The notes: generated from the sequence alone by a model not told the origin. DNA of 64,000 bases from Narthecium ossifragum (GCA_963920575.1 OY986975.1:948650-1012649); one strand, 5' to 3'; positions 1-11,628 are shown, numbered from the stretch's first letter. Translations and numbers: made by a program.

Positions 1-1345
1 CTCTGTAGGAGACTACAGTATCTTAGCTTAAAAGGACCAATTTGACGATGTCATCTAGCTCCATCCACAGAATGAGCTAAGATACCAATGGAATAACTAA
101 AGATTCCACAGGATGCAGCTCCAAACATGTGATCGAACCAAACCCAACCCCCAAGAAAAATGAAAAATTCAAACACTTGCAATTTAAAACATCTAAGATC
201 ACTCCTTGCGCGAGTGAAAACACAAACCTCAGCACAAAAGAAAACATAAACAAGATTTAAGGATTTGACTATTTGAGCCAGCATCCATTCAGACTAGCAA
301 AGGATTACAGGCTCCACGATACATTCATCACTGAAACAGAACTCCACCAAATTAACAAATCCTCTCAGAACAAACCCGTGCAGTCAGGTCCGACTTTGCT
401 TCTTTCCAGGAAACATGACGCAGATGTTGAACCAAAACAAAGATTCCAAATACTAAACCAATTAAGCCAACTTAACTAGTCTATTTGATCAGTGGAGAAG
501 CAAATCAACAAAAATCCGCCCAGAAAGAAATATTGGGTCATATCATGAAGCTACTTCCATGCAAATGAGCAAAGTCTCCAACAGAGTACCCAATATATGA
601 CCAGAGAACAACCCCAAACACATCATAGAACCATACCCACCAGAAAAAAAATAAATCTTTGCAATTCAAACGGAAGTGATCAAAATCCCAGGTCACTCCT
701 TTCCCGATAAGTACAAACAGAATTGGTCACAAAAACAAAAACAAAGTTTAAAATACTCGACCACTCAAGCCAACTTCCTTACTCTTATAAGAAACTCAGG
801 AAGACAATTGAAACCAACTTAGCTCCAAAAAACAAAGAATAGAGGGGAAAAAGATAAAAGAAACCAAGAATTGATCAGGTCATAAAACTTGCTCCATGAA
901 AATGCAATAGGGTTCAGCACCAAAAGCATCGTAGAAACAAATCCAGCCAAAATAACAATACAATCTGAGCAATTTAACCATAAGCAATGACGTCCAAGTT
1001 CGCTACTTTCCCTATAATCATGCCTTATCATACGTCCTGCTAAAATTCTCGATCGTATATACATACGCATTTGCATCTATTACGCTCCCAACCGATCAGG
1101 TTATCTTGAACCATGCATGAATTCGGATAAATAAAACTTCAAAAAGAAAAAAGAAAAAAACATTTTGAAACCACTATCAAAATGATGAACTTCTACAGAT
1201 TCACCTAGCCGCGGCCTAAAAGTTGGGAAAAAAGAGAGAGAGAGAGATTGAATATCATTTCTCAACAATCCACGAAACATGACGAAAATAGCAACTACTA
1301 AAGGTACTAAAGAACCAAGCACAAGATTGTTAGAAAAGCCGGCAC
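1..1345 (-). other. Intron 1 of the BAR/HRGP-type gene (probable)
   Basis: This AT-rich stretch follows the splice donor at 1344-1345 (read on the minus strand) and runs to the window edge. I see no convincing exon in it. Three diverged copies of a segment of a few hundred bases can be followed by eye near 110-290, 590-780 and 880-1050; each holds a C/A-rich block, then a 'caatttaa/caattcaa' word and a 'tcactcctt'-like block. That is an old tandem duplication within the intron. Intron status is inferred from the donor and the open phase of exon 1. Confidence 0.4.
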
Positions 1346-1459
1346 CTGGGAGGCCTGGGCGAGCTCATCCGCGTCGGCGGTGGGGCGCGGCTCCCTCCTC
1401 TCCTTGAGATCGCCCTTGTGGAGCGCGAAGCCCCTCAGCTTCCTCAAAGACGACTTCAT
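1346..1459 (-). CDS. First coding exon of a BAR-domain / hydroxyproline-rich family protein (partial gene)
   Basis: Read on the minus strand, an ATG at 1459 opens 38 codons beginning MKSSLRKLRGFALHKGD and ending in DELAQASQ, followed by a GT splice donor at 1345-1344. This start and the DELAQA(S/A)Q end match the N-terminus of the plant family represented by Arabidopsis At2g33490, At3g26910 and At5g41100 (hydroxyproline-rich glycoproteins with an AH/BAR-like helical domain, linked to membranes). The family match is from memory. The exon ends in phase 0 and the remaining exons lie left of the window. The ATG is preceded by a CT-rich leader (1590-1615), and a MULE sits about 180 bp upstream of the start codon, in the promoter or 5' UTR. 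An in-frame ATG lies 84 bp further upstream (1543), but MKSSLR is the family start. Confidence 0.6.
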
Positions 1460-1589
1460 TCCCCCACCTCTAAGATCTCCGCCCCCAAATCCAAACAACA
1501 CGAAAACCCAATCTTGGATTCCCAGAAACCCTAGCAGAACCAACCAAGATCGATCTCGCTGTAGCTCTCTCTTCTCTTCTCTTCTCTTC

Positions 1590-1615
1590 CTCTCTCTCTC
1601 TCTCTCTCTCTCTCT
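1590..1615. repeat. CT dinucleotide microsatellite
   Basis: About 13 CT units in the presumed 5' leader of the minus-strand gene (GA on its sense strand). CT/GA tracts are common in plant 5' UTRs. The tract ends 13 bp before the target duplication of the neighbouring MULE. Confidence 0.9.
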
Positions 1616-1628
1616 AATGCGCTTTGTT

Positions 1629-1638
1629 ATTTTATTAA
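1629..1638. repeat. Target-site duplication, left copy (first MULE)
   Basis: ATTTTATTAA, identical to 3288-3297 on the other side of the element. Confidence 0.85.
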
Positions 1639-1959
1639 GGGATTTTTACTTTTGATCCTTCAAAACTTCTAAAATTACAAATATACCCCTGCGGCCTTAC
1701 GTATATACCCCTAAAAACATTGAAAAAAAAGACTAAAATACACTTTAATACCCTGTAGTTTCAGGTATTATCATTCTACTACCCTCATCTTTAAAAATCA
1801 TATTTTAGTACCCTGTGGTTTCATAACCTGGCAATTTAGTCCAAGCCAGCAGACGCCGTTAGGCTCCCTCACGGTAAACCGATAACGTGCTCAATTTTGA
1901 CTGGCTTCGCTGACGTGGGGAGAGAGAGAGATACATCACCCCGGCGACGTCGCTTTCGC

Positions 1960-2130
1960 TGCTCTTCCAGGAGCCGGAGAGCACCCTGGCGATCACGCCG
2001 GTGCTGGGCGGGGAGTACGTGCCGGTGTCGTCGGAGCTGGTGGCGGCGCTGGCGAACGACGAGGCCAACAGGGTGGTTGGTCTCCGGCTGGTGCTTGGCC
2101 GCATGCGCCACTTCCAAAACCCATCTCCAG
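1960..2130 (+). other. Possible second captured coding fragment inside the MULE
   Basis: One plus-strand frame reads LLFQEPESTLAITPVLGG, then EYVPVSSELVAALANDEA, with balanced composition before it runs into proline-rich low complexity. It looks like part of a real protein rather than random GC-rich sequence, but I do not recognise it. It could also belong to the zinc-finger fragment read from the opposite strand. Confidence 0.3.
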
Positions 2131-2316
2131 CCCCACCTCCGCCTCCTTCTCCTCTCCCCCCCTCTCCTCCAAGACCTCCTCCGCCCCCACCCATCCCCGA
2201 CACACCCTCACCGTCCCTTCCGCCGCAGCTCTCGCTCCCCTCGTCTCGGAAAGCACCACGACCCCAACCGCGGAAAGCCCTGGTTCGTCTCCCCCCGCGT
2301 CTCCTCTCGCGGCCAC

Positions 2317-2903
2317 CTAGTTCTCCACTCCCTCATCCACTCCACTCCCGCTCCTCGATTCAACGGCGATCCTGTGATCCCCGTGGTCATCATCCTCATC
2401 GGAGTCATCCAATCGGCACAACGGCAACTTCTCGTCCAGCTCCTCCTTCTCCTTGGTCCAAACGTCGCAGGAGAGCATCATCAAGCAGAGCACGATATCC
2501 TCCTCGGGAGTCGTATCGGAAACCGAGCTCGTCGGCTCGGGCTCCGGCAGCGGCGGCGGCACCCGGCGCTATTGCTTGGAACGGCGCCGTTGGTGTGCCG
2601 GGTCCGCGCGGGGCTGCGACTCCGTCTCGCTCTCCCGGTCCTGCACGAAGACGACCCCGCATCCAGGAACTCCGGATCCACCATGCGGAAGCTCTTCCTC
2701 GGGTTCTCCCGCAGCTCATACCCCATCGCTGCCACCGCCGTCTCATCCAGCAACGGCGAAGCAGAGTCCGAGCTCGAGCGTGAACCCGACAAAGCCTGGT
2801 GGACCACCGGCTTCACCGCGGAGGGGGGGGGGGGGGGGGGGGGGGGGTCGTCGCCGCCACCGCCGCCACGTGCGATCTCATATGCCCCCCAGCGCCCTCC
2901 CAT
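2317..2903 (-). pseudogene. Captured fragment of a ZAT-like C2H2 zinc-finger gene
   Basis: On the minus strand one frame (2903-2481) contains YELRENPRKSFRMVDPEF, the linker found in ZAT-type two- or three-finger C2H2 factors (family consensus about YGLRENPKK.WRL.D). Just downstream another frame (2562-2317) contains TSSVSDTTPEEDIVLCLMML, matching the (E)ED.A.CLMMLSRD.W motif that follows in the same proteins. The order and strand agree with one gene fragment carrying a frameshift between the motifs. No finger with its Cys/His residues is visible; a 25-base G run (2823-2847) lies upstream of the linker, where the first finger would be expected. The fragment lies wholly within MULE ends, so transposon capture is the simplest explanation. 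Confidence 0.55.
2823..2847. repeat. Homopolymer run of G (25)
   Basis: An uninterrupted G tract within the captured region of the first MULE. Its length may be an assembly approximation. Confidence 0.9.
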
Positions 2904-3287
2904 CGGAGCCCTGAGTTACTTCTCGGCGAATAAATAAGAAATATTCCTAACGCTGTTAACGACATCATTGCAAAAGTTACTTATATATGGGTACATTTGT
3001 AATTAAATAACTTTGTATAGGGGCATATTTGTAATTAAGTAACTTTGTAATTAAGTAACTTTGTATAGGGGTATATTTGTAATTAAGTAACTTTGTATGG
3101 TTAATTAAGTAAACTTTTCCCTTGTGATTAGATTAATATCGTGATTAAGTTAGATTAATAGACGGACTTAAATGGAGGGTATACTTAAGATTTTTTCAAT
3201 GTATTCAGGGGTACATATGTAAGCCTAAAGAATGTAAGGGTATATTTGTAATTTAATAAGTTTTGAAGGCTTCAAAAGTAATTATCC

Positions 3288-3297
3288 ATTTTATTAA
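3288..3297. repeat. Target-site duplication, right copy (first MULE)
   Basis: ATTTTATTAA, identical to 1629-1638. Confidence 0.85.
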
Positions 3298-4487
3298 TTG
3301 GATCCGATATGGAATTCATCCAAGCTTTGTTTTACCTAAATTTATTTCAAATACGAAATACCTGAATCATTAAAGACCTGATACCCAAATATGGGAAAAA
3401 TATTTATCATTTTATTTTAATTGAGTCGATTGTTGACCCATCAAAATTAGCCACGTGCGACTATAAAAAAAATTATTTACAGGGAGAATAATTTAAAATT
3501 TTCAAATTGTGGGTTTGTACTTGAGGAAAAAAGACTGGTATATCACTTTTTTGGAAGGATATATTACATACAAAAATCATAATTATTTTTACAAAATTTA
3601 ATTAATTCTATTCATTTTAATTTACTCAAGATCAAATTAGGGAACATTTATTTCTTATTTCTTTGATATGCTATTCCCTCGTCTTGGATCCCTGGGGAAG
3701 AGTGGATCAAGTTGGCCCATGCGGATGGCTTGATTGTTTAGACTCACTTAAAATATAATGGTCAAACTAACCTTTGTGATTAATTTATTTTTAATTTGTT
3801 CCTTAATTTATTTTAAGTCGACTTAGACTTATGGGATGACGCTTACAAATTTACAAAAGATAATTACATCTTTTAGTATTTTTAATAAAATATTGATAAT
3901 TGTTTTTTTTTATTTGGTGAGAAATTAACCAAATGAGCTTTTTTGCAACGAAAACCACTAAGAACGGAAAACGTTTGCCATCTAACTCTACTAGTGGGTA
4001 ACCGCCCACCCACTACCCCCAACCACCCACACACCCCCTACCCCCTAACCAATAACCAAGGGCATGTATGACTCCACATAGGATGCCAGGTAGGACCAGC
4101 AGTGACAATGGGACAAACATGGTAACTACCACCGTATCTTATAAGGTAGATATATTACAGGGTTTTCTATACCGGACGCTCTATAAACGCCTACAGGCTT
4201 TTTATCTAAAACTGGAGGAGGTGGACATGTAGGAGGTAGAAGTTCACGTGATTCTCAGGGATATGGACGAAAATGGACGATTTTGACAACCGACACCCCA
4301 GCATTCATACACACGGGAACCCACTAGCACTCAAGATCTGTGTCCCCGCACGATTTTAAATTGATTAGTTTGAAATATTTAATTTAAATACAATTATATA
4401 GAGGGGGACCATGGCAAGTGCACGGGTCTACAATAGTCAACTTATAAGACAGGGTCCATCCTATCATACGGTGGAGAATAGCTATTT
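3298..4487. other. AT-rich intergenic stretch, nothing recognised
   Basis: No coding exon, repeat array or transposon end could be supported here. A C-rich, A/C-only block lies near 4000-4050. Confidence 0.5.
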
Positions 4488-4874
4488 ATGTTTATAGGCC
4501 AAACAACACTTTGGTATCCTGTAGTTTCTAGAATTTACAGTTTAGTACCACGGAGTTTAACAATTACAAAAAAATGCCTCAAGTTACAAAACCGATCATT
4601 TTGATCCAATGGGCTAACTCCATTATCATCATTTCACGGCAAACCTGTTATATGTTAATTTTGACTGATTTTTTTAAATTTTGACTGGTTTTTCAGATGA
4701 CGTGAGAGGGGGGGGGGGAGAAGAGGCTGGCGCAAAGGAGGCGGCGGCGATGGGAGGAGGTTGGTGCAGGGGTCGATGGTGGCTGTAAGGAACCGGCGTG
4801 GGGGAACGATGACAGCGGCAAGGAGGGTCGGCGCGGGTATGTAAGAGAGGAGAGAGAGGAGTGGAGAAAGAGGA

Positions 4875-5006
4875 GAAGGGGAGGAGCGGCCGGGTTATAT
4901 AGAGGTGGAGGTTGGAGTAGGAGTAGGAGTAAGAGAAGGGGAGGAGCGGCCGGGTTATATAGAGGTGGAGGTTGGAGTAGGAGTAGGAGTAAGAGAAGGG
5001 GAGGAG
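4875..5006. repeat. 60 bp tandem direct repeat (about 2.2 copies)
   Basis: Lines starting at 4881 and 4941 are identical for 60 bases, and the match continues to 5006. Each unit contains GGGTTATATAGAGG, a TATA-like word. The repeat is a recent duplication inside the second MULE. Confidence 0.9.
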
Positions 5007-5195
5007 TCTGACGAGAGAGAAAGAGGAAAGAAGGAGGAAGGAAGGGAAGGAGGCGGCGGCCAGTGAGACAGTGAAGGGGTTGCGGCCGAGCGGCGTGGTG
5101 GGTTGGGAGGCACCTGGGGGTGCAAGCAAGTGACCTTTGGGCCGCTGCCTCTCCGCAAAGGCCGTGTGGCATCGGAGCAAAGGAAGAAGAGGAGG

Positions 5196-5515
5196 CCGCC
5201 TCCCACAACCACTAGCACCGCCCATGACCTCGCCTCCCTCGTCCCCGACGACCCCATCGCCTTCCTTCCTCGTCTATGCTCTCTCCTTCCTCCTTCCTCT
5301 ATTTTTTCCTTCTTCGTTCCTTCTGTTTCTTTGTTTGGATCTGGACAGCGCTCCGGTCTGCATGGAGTGAATCTTGACGACGAGAGCCTCCTCCCGCAAC
5401 CACTAGCACCGCCCACGACCTCGCCTCCCTCGTCCCCGACGACCCTGTCACCTTCCTTCCTCTCCTCTCTCCTCTTTCTCCTTCCTCCTTCCTCCTCTGT
5501 TTTTTCCTCATCGTC
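5196..5515. repeat. Diverged ~195 bp direct repeat inside the second MULE
   Basis: The segment containing CAACCACTAGCACCGCCCA(T/C)GACCTCGCC occurs near 5205 and again near 5398, followed both times by CCTCGTCCCCGACGACCC and a CTTCCTC-rich tail. The CTTCCTCCT tail appears a third time near 5610-5665. Confidence 0.75.
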
Positions 5516-6580
5516 GGACTCTGCGCGGACGAGGGAGGCGAGGTCGTCGGACGCCGTCGAGAGAGATAGATAACATGGGAGATGCAGGCCACCCTTCCTC
5601 CTCCCTCCTCCCTCATCTCTCCTTCCTCCTTCCTCCTCTGTTTTTTCCTTCTTCGTTCCTTCTTCGTTCCTTCTGCTTCCCGAGAGAGAGAAAGAGAGAG
5701 AGAGATCGGGAGGAGATCGAGAGGGAGCTCCTCCGACCGGAGCAGGCACTCGTTGAGCTCCTCCCATCGGAGCTGGCACTCATTGAGCTCAGCGGCGTTC
5801 CGAGAGCAAGTGTGCACCGTCTACGTCCTCGTCGCCCTCTACCACCCTCTCCTCTCCTGGGCTCGAGCCAACACCACAAACCCCCCTCGACTCCATCATC
5901 CCTTGTCTCATCTTCTGCCCATCCGGCGCGTATGCCGTCGCCGTCATCGTCTTCAGCCTCTGGCGCCGCATGCCTCGCCGTCTTGACGAAGAAGATGATC
6001 ACTTCCCAGTCGACTTCCCAGAGTACTAGTGGCGTCGTTGGCCAGCGGTGGAAGCTTGGGGGACACCAGATCTAAACCAACACAGCTCCGTTGGACGCCG
6101 GATCTCCATCTCTGGCTGGTGCTCTCTCTCTCCCTCCCGTATATCTCTCTCACTTCCCCACATTAGCGAAAACTAGACCCACGTCAGCGATAACTAGTCA
6201 AAATAGACTGAATACCAGTCAAAATGTGTAACAACGTCGGATGATAGGTTTGTACTGCACTATTATGTAACTTGGAGCATTTTTTGATACTTTTGAAAGT
6301 ACGTGGTACTAAACTGCAAAACTGGAAAACTATAGGGTACCGAACTGCTTTTTGGCCATGTTTACATGTTTATAATCTACCACTGTATGAGAGAGAGGGA
6401 GTTAGTAGAGAGAGAAGAGGGGAAGAGGTAGTGGTCGGTTACCTGGCACGGGGGGCTCCACTAGTCAAAGCCCGGTGCATCCTAAGCTGAATTTATCTCT
6501 CTGTGTTTATGGTTTGGGTAATCTAACGAGGAGTGGAGTGGCCTGGGCCCCGCTAGTATAAATATAAAGTAGAGGGACTT

Positions 6581-8899
6581 TGTCGCGCCCCGACCCGCGA
6601 AAGCCCAACCGGGCCGGGCGACGCGAACCGGAACCTAACAAACGCGGAAGAAAAGCTGGCGAGAGTTCCCTCTAACCTATTGGTCTCCCTAGCAGTTCAC
6701 CAAAAGCATCCCCAAAATAAAGATACAATATAATAATGAAACCTCGAACCACAGATTTAAAACTCAAGTGTTAAATATACAAATCCTCAGAGAGGGGAAG
6801 ATTCAAAATACAACATCACTCCCGTAGGAGACTATCTAACATAGGGTAAAAGCAGTAAATGATCACCACCTCTCAAAGTCCACCAGGCGCCGCCGCACCG
6901 CCGACCAACTGCCCGGTAGGGGCCAAGGAAGAAGAACTGGCGCCTGCACCTGCAAAACGCAGCCCGGGTAGGTGTGAGCACTAAGCTCAGTAGGGATCTA
7001 CACTACGACACACAGAAGGAAGAGGGAAACGCAACAGTGTCGTCCCCAAGCAAAGCCTAGGTGTATCACAGGGGCCCCATAACTCCACCGGATACCCCTG
7101 AGAGCCCCAGTCATGGTCTTCCAGCGAACTGGTCACACACTGGGTCACACACAGTAAGGCAGGAAAAGGCACTGCCACTCACAACAGGATCCTGAGCACT
7201 GTTGGCGGGTAGCACCGCTGGGTAGTCACACCTGCCACCCAAGAGTTTTAGAAGGACTGGGTACCGGCTACACCTCGACTTGGCTCGAGGCCGACACGAC
7301 CTCTAAACATCAAACACAACAGTGTACCAGTCATCTAAGCCTATCACAAGATTCGACTGGACACCACAATTCAAACCGGGTCCAAACTACCCAACCCCGG
7401 TCCTAGGGCTAAGTCCGAGCTTCCAGCCTCGGGACGGCGACCCAAGGATCACCCACGCCCTAACCAATGCAACTAATGCACAATCAACAATGCATGCTAT
7501 GACATACACAGATAAGAAGTAGAGCATGCAACATTATGACAAATATCATATAAGTCTACTGGATCGCTGCAGCGGTACCACCAACCGCTGCCAGCCGATC
7601 CGCAGCGGGTCCCGGCATTACGACGGTACCACGACCGTCAACCGCGGACTCCTGCAACGGGAAGCAACCCCGAAAACCGTCGAAGAACAGTAAACAATAT
7701 AATATTATATTCCGAGATATAATATTATATTCAAACACCCAAAACCACTACTTAGGGGCTAATTGATCTCGTCGATCCGACATCCAAACGACGTCGGATT
7801 CAAGATCCAACTTAGCCACCAGTAGGTGTATAAACCAGGATCATCATATCCAAAAATCATAATCATCAAACGGTTGGATTAACGGGAAAACGCTAATCAA
7901 AATCGCCAATCAAACTAACTTACCCATTAATTAATGCAACGCAGCCCTTCAGAAAACAATTCATAAGAAATCGTACATAAATCGGAAAAATATGAAACAA
8001 GATGGAATGGAAAGCTAACGAATAGTTCTACAACTCTTATGTTTATAGAAAGCCAAGATTATGTACTCGCCGGCCGGAAAACTCGCCGGAAGCCGGCTGT
8101 TTCTCAAGAACAACAGAAAACCAGAAATCCGAGACTAATCATCCATAAAACCTACTCAAATCTCAACTGATTAACATGAAACGTAAATAAGTTATTCTAC
8201 AAGGTATAAGAAAACCAACAAAGCAAGGATCAACAAGATCCAACGGCTAGATCTCAAGAACACCCGAAATAAACATCAGTAGGTATAACCCTACCTAGCT
8301 GCGCTTTCCTCGGCTGATTCCCCGCGATTTGATCACCAACAAGCCTCCAAACCTCTTCAGGGATCTTCCTCTCGTTGTCACGAATCCAACGAGCCAAAGA
8401 ACACCCAATTTGATGGTCGGAGGAGGGAGAACGGAGGTGAGAAAGGTGGCTGCCCGAAACAGGGGAAAAACAGAGCTTCGGGAGAGAAGAAGGAAGGAAG
8501 AAGAAAGAGAGGAGAAGGAGGAAGAGGAGGGGAAGAAAGGAGGGGAAAGGGGGAGGGGACAGCCGGGAAAGAGGGGAAAAAGTGAGGGGAGGGGAGGGAA
8601 AGTCCTCCCCCTCTGACAGGGGAGAGCGACGGCCAACGGCGGCCGTCTTCGCGAAGCAGAAAAACCAACCGACCTATGAATGATCGATTCTTCCTCAAGG
8701 GAGGATCGATCCTTCATGACGATTCACAAGGCTTTCTGGCACGAAGAGGATCGATCCCTTAGCCATTCTAAACAAACACTAACACATACAAGGCCAGTGT
8801 GTGCACACGCGGGTGTGAAACAAACCAACAAGGCGCAATTTACCAAATTGCCCTTGCGGTCTACAACGAGCCACAGGGGTAGAGGGGCAGGTCCTCACA
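6581..8899 (-). repeat. LTR (3' LTR in element sense)
   Basis: 2319 bp, TG...CA ends, near-identical to 13221-15538. It contains a conserved block around 6940-6970 (CCTGCACCTGCAAAACGCAG) that recurs in all solo LTRs of the family. A hairpin with GATCGAT arms lies at 8682-8711. Open frames inside it (for example 8295-8717) are duplicated exactly in the other LTR and are not genes. Confidence 0.95.
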
Positions 8900-8972
8900 T
8901 CCTAATACCCTTAAAGGAAATCTCGTCCCGAGATTCGATAAGGGTAGGGCTCGGAACAACAAAACAGCTACA

Positions 8973-9350
8973 CTAGAGGACAGGACAAGAAGTACCTGGA
9001 GAAGAAAACCACTGCGGAAACTCCTGCCGCATGCGCGCCTCGCGCTCCCAAGTGACCTCCTCGGTGTCTCTGTGCCTCCACAGTACATTGACCAAGGGAA
9101 TCGTCTTGCCCCGCAAGACCTGATCCCTTCGATCAAGTACCTGAACCGGCTGCTCAACAAAACTAGCGTCTGCCTCAAGCTCAATGTCATCCACCCTGAT
9201 GACATGAGACGGGTCTGGGTGATACTTCCTCAGCATCAACACATGGAAGGTCGGATGCACAGCAGACATGTGCTGAGGAAGATCCAGGCGGTAAGCTACC
9301 TCGCCGACCCTCTCTAAGATCTCAAATGGCCCGACAAACCTCGGCGCCAC
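8973..9350 (-). pseudogene. Integrase C-terminus with chromodomain-like tail
   Basis: The frame resumes at APRFVGPFEILERVGEVAYR (the GPY/F module) and continues HPTFHVLMLRKYHPDPSHVI to a Trp-rich end (NVLWRHRDTEEVTWERE), the chromodomain position of Tekay/Del-type chromoviruses. It is separated from the preceding integrase frame by the shift near 9345. Confidence 0.75.
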
Positions 9351-10651
9351 TTGCCACCTCTGCCAAACCTGACAGAACCTCTGTACGGCGATGCTCGCAA
9401 AAACACTCGGTCACCGACTGCAAACTTTAACGGTCGTCGCCTCTGATCTGCATAACTCTTTTGCCGGCTCTGAGCCGTCAGAAGCCTCTGCCTGACCTGT
9501 ACCAACCTCTCTGACGACCGCCTGACGATGTCTGGACCGGTGAGTGAAGCCTCTCCAACCTCTGTCCAGCACACTGGGGATCGACACGGCCTACCGTACA
9601 ACGCCTCGAAAGGTGCTACTCCAAGACTGGACTGGTAGCTGTTGTTGTAGGCGAACTCCACCAAAGGAACGTGCTCCTCCCAGCTGCCTCCTGCGTCGAG
9701 AACACATGCTCTCAGCATGTCCACCAAGATCTGGATCGTCCGCTCTGACTGCCCGTCTGTCTGCGGATGGAAAGCCGTACTGAAAGTTAGGAGTATGCCG
9801 ACAGCCTCCTGAGAGCCTCGCCAGATCCTGCTAGTGAACCTGGGGTCTCGGTCTGACACGATAGATACTGGCACTCCGTGTAGTCTGACCACCTCTCTGA
9901 CGTACAAACTGCCCAACCTGTCGGTCGAGTCTGTCACCCGCATAGGCAGGAAGTGCGTCGATTTGGTCAATCGATCAACGATGACCCAAATCGCGTTATT
10001 CCCCCTAGGGGATCTCGGTAGCCCGGTCACGAAGTCCATCGTGATGTGCTCCCACTTCCACTCAGCTAGTGGAAGCGGCTGAAGTAACCTCTGAGTCCGC
10101 TGGTGCTCTGCCTTGACCTTCTGACAGGTAAGGCAGCGCGATACGAACTCCGTCACTGCCCTCTTCATCCCGCGCCACCAGAACTGTCGCCGAAGATCCT
10201 GGTACATCTTGGTGCCGCCGGGATGAACCGCAAAGCGAGAGTGGTGGAACTCTCGTAGGACGTCGTCTCGAAGAACTGGATATGCTGGAACTGCTACTCT
10301 GCCTCTGAACCATAGCCCTCCATCTAGCGATACTGTCCAGTCTCCGTCTGCGCCCTCCGTGCCCGCTGCTTTGCGTAACTCCTCGAGCTCTGGGTCACTG
10401 TGCTGTGCCTCTAACACTCTGGCTAGAACTGCTGGCATACTCTGCACTGCGTAGAGGAAGCTGCTGGATCCCCGATTCTCAAACTCGAGCCCCAACTGGC
10501 CCGCCGTCTCTAGAGCCTGCCACTGCCGAGCTGACAACCCTGCAACTGCTGCTCTGGTGTCTCTCACCTGTCTGCTCAGTGCGTCTGCTACGACGTTTGC
10601 CTTACCAGGATGGTAATGCAACGCAAAGTCGTAGTCCTCCAGTAGCTCCAT
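9314..10651 (-). pseudogene. Integrase (retrotransposon pol)
   Basis: After the RNase H tail ([16 protein letters not shown]) comes the integrase. It has an HHCC zinc domain (HHSRFAVHPGGTKM... CLTCQKVK) and a DDE core with D in ITMDFVTGLP, D in SIVSDRDPRFTS and E in HPQTDGQSERTIQ, followed by the GPY/F-proximal region. The frame is broken by a single-base shift near 9345. Catalytic residues are present. Confidence 0.88.
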
Positions 10652-11628
10652 CCAGCGTCGCTGTAGATACTGTAACCAACACCTCGCTCGGGGACGATCA
10701 GTACCGGTGCACTGGTCAACCTCGTCCTCAGCTCCACGAAGGCTCGCTCACAAGCATCATCCCACACGAACGGGACGGCCTTCTGTGTCAGTCTGGTCAA
10801 CGGTCCGGCAACTTTGGAGAAGTCCCGCACGAACCGTCTGTAGTAACCCGCCAGGCCTAAGAAACTACTGACCTCAAACACTGTTTTCGGTCTCTGCCAC
10901 TGTACCACTGCCTCGACCTTAGCCGGGTCAACTGAGATTCCTGCTGCTGACACCACGTGTCCAAGGAATCTCACCTGTGCAAGCCAGAACTCGCACATGG
11001 AAGCCTTGGCATAAAGCCGATGCTCCCGAAGTAGCTGCAACACTGCCGCCAAGTGTCGCTCATGCTCCGCCTCTGACCGGGAGTAGATGAGAATGTCGTC
11101 GACGAACACCACCACGAACTCGTCTAGGAAAGGCCGGAAGATCCTCTGCATGAGATCCATGAAAGCTGCTGGTGCGTTCGTCAGCCCAAACGGCATCACC
11201 ACGAACTCGTACAGGCCGTACCGAGTCCGAAAAGCCGTCTTCGGGATGTCGCAATCCCGAACCCTCAACTGGTGGTAGCCGGTGCGGAGGTCAATCTTCG
11301 AGAACATTGAAGATCCTCGCAACTGGTCAAACAGGTCGTCGATCCTCGGCATCGGATACCGGTTCTTCACCGTCACCCTGTTGAGCCGCCTGTAGTCTAT
11401 GCAAAGTCGAAGGGTATCGTCCTTCTTCTTCGCGAACAACACTGGCGCCCCCCAGGGAGACATGCTGGGACGGATGAAACCTCTGCTGATAAGCTCGTCT
11501 AGCTGAGTCCTCGACTCACTCTGCTCTGCTGGTGCCATCCTGAAAGCTGGGAGAGTGATCGGTGCGGTACCCGGTACCATGTCGATCTCAAAATCGACCT
11601 CTCTGGGCGGTGGAAGCCCCGGCAACAC
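10588..11628 (-). pseudogene. Reverse transcriptase with truncated RNase H (retrotransposon pol)
   Basis: RT landmarks appear in order: [58 protein letters not shown], then FVDDILIYS with the paired Asp of the polymerase active site, then [11 protein letters not shown]. The RT itself looks complete. The frame then enters RNase H ([13 protein letters not shown]) and breaks at ~10675, where the DNA jumps directly into the codons for [12 protein letters not shown] at the end of RNase H. About 75 residues are therefore lost and the frame changes. RNase H activity would be absent. Confidence 0.85.

Larger units (their letters stand above)
1639..3287. mobile_element. Pack-MULE-like Mutator element (non-autonomous), 1649 bp
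   Basis: The two ends are inverted copies of each other over ~90 bp. The left end starts GGGATTTTTACTTTTGATCC and the right end, reverse-complemented, starts GGATAATTACTTTTGAAGCC; both continue with CTTCAAAACTT and ACAAATATACCC. A perfect 10 bp duplication, ATTTTATTAA, flanks the element at 1629-1638 and 3288-3297. Long inverted repeats with 9-11 bp duplications define Mutator-like elements. No transposase is present. The GC-rich centre (about 1900-2910) holds gene-derived sequence, including a ZAT-like zinc-finger fragment, which makes it a Pack-MULE. At 1747-1900 there is a second MULE-type left end of the same family as the element at 4497, so the element may be compound. Confidence 0.8.
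4497..6357. mobile_element. Second MULE (non-autonomous), 1861 bp
   Basis: The left end GGCCAAACAACACTTTGGTA and the reverse-complemented right end GGCCAAAAAGCAGTTCGGTA start inverted repeats of ~120 bp that share 'CAGTTTAGTACCACG' and 'AAAAAATGC(C)TC(C)AAGTTAC'. Flanking 9-mers are ATGTTTATA (4488-4496) and ATGTTTACA (6358-6366), an 8/9 match expected of an old duplication. The interior (4690-6160) is GC-rich, purine/pyrimidine-skewed and carries direct repeats. No transposase is visible. A short frame near 5805-5870 (FREQVCTVYVLVALYHPLLS) might be captured coding sequence but is unidentified. Confidence 0.7.

Noticed and set aside
1897..2937. 346-codon plus-strand frame in the first MULE
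   Set aside because: Arg/Pro/His-rich shadow of the captured zinc-finger fragment, which reads from the minus strand in different frames.
4674..6075. Several long frames in the second MULE (up to 274 codons)
   Set aside because: Glu/Arg/Gly or Ser/Pro repeats from purine-skewed DNA; frames overlap on both strands and none resembles a known domain.
8295..8717. Open frames of about 95-140 codons in the LTR
   Set aside because: Present in both LTRs, low-complexity Ser/Pro/Phe or Glu/Arg composition, no family likeness.
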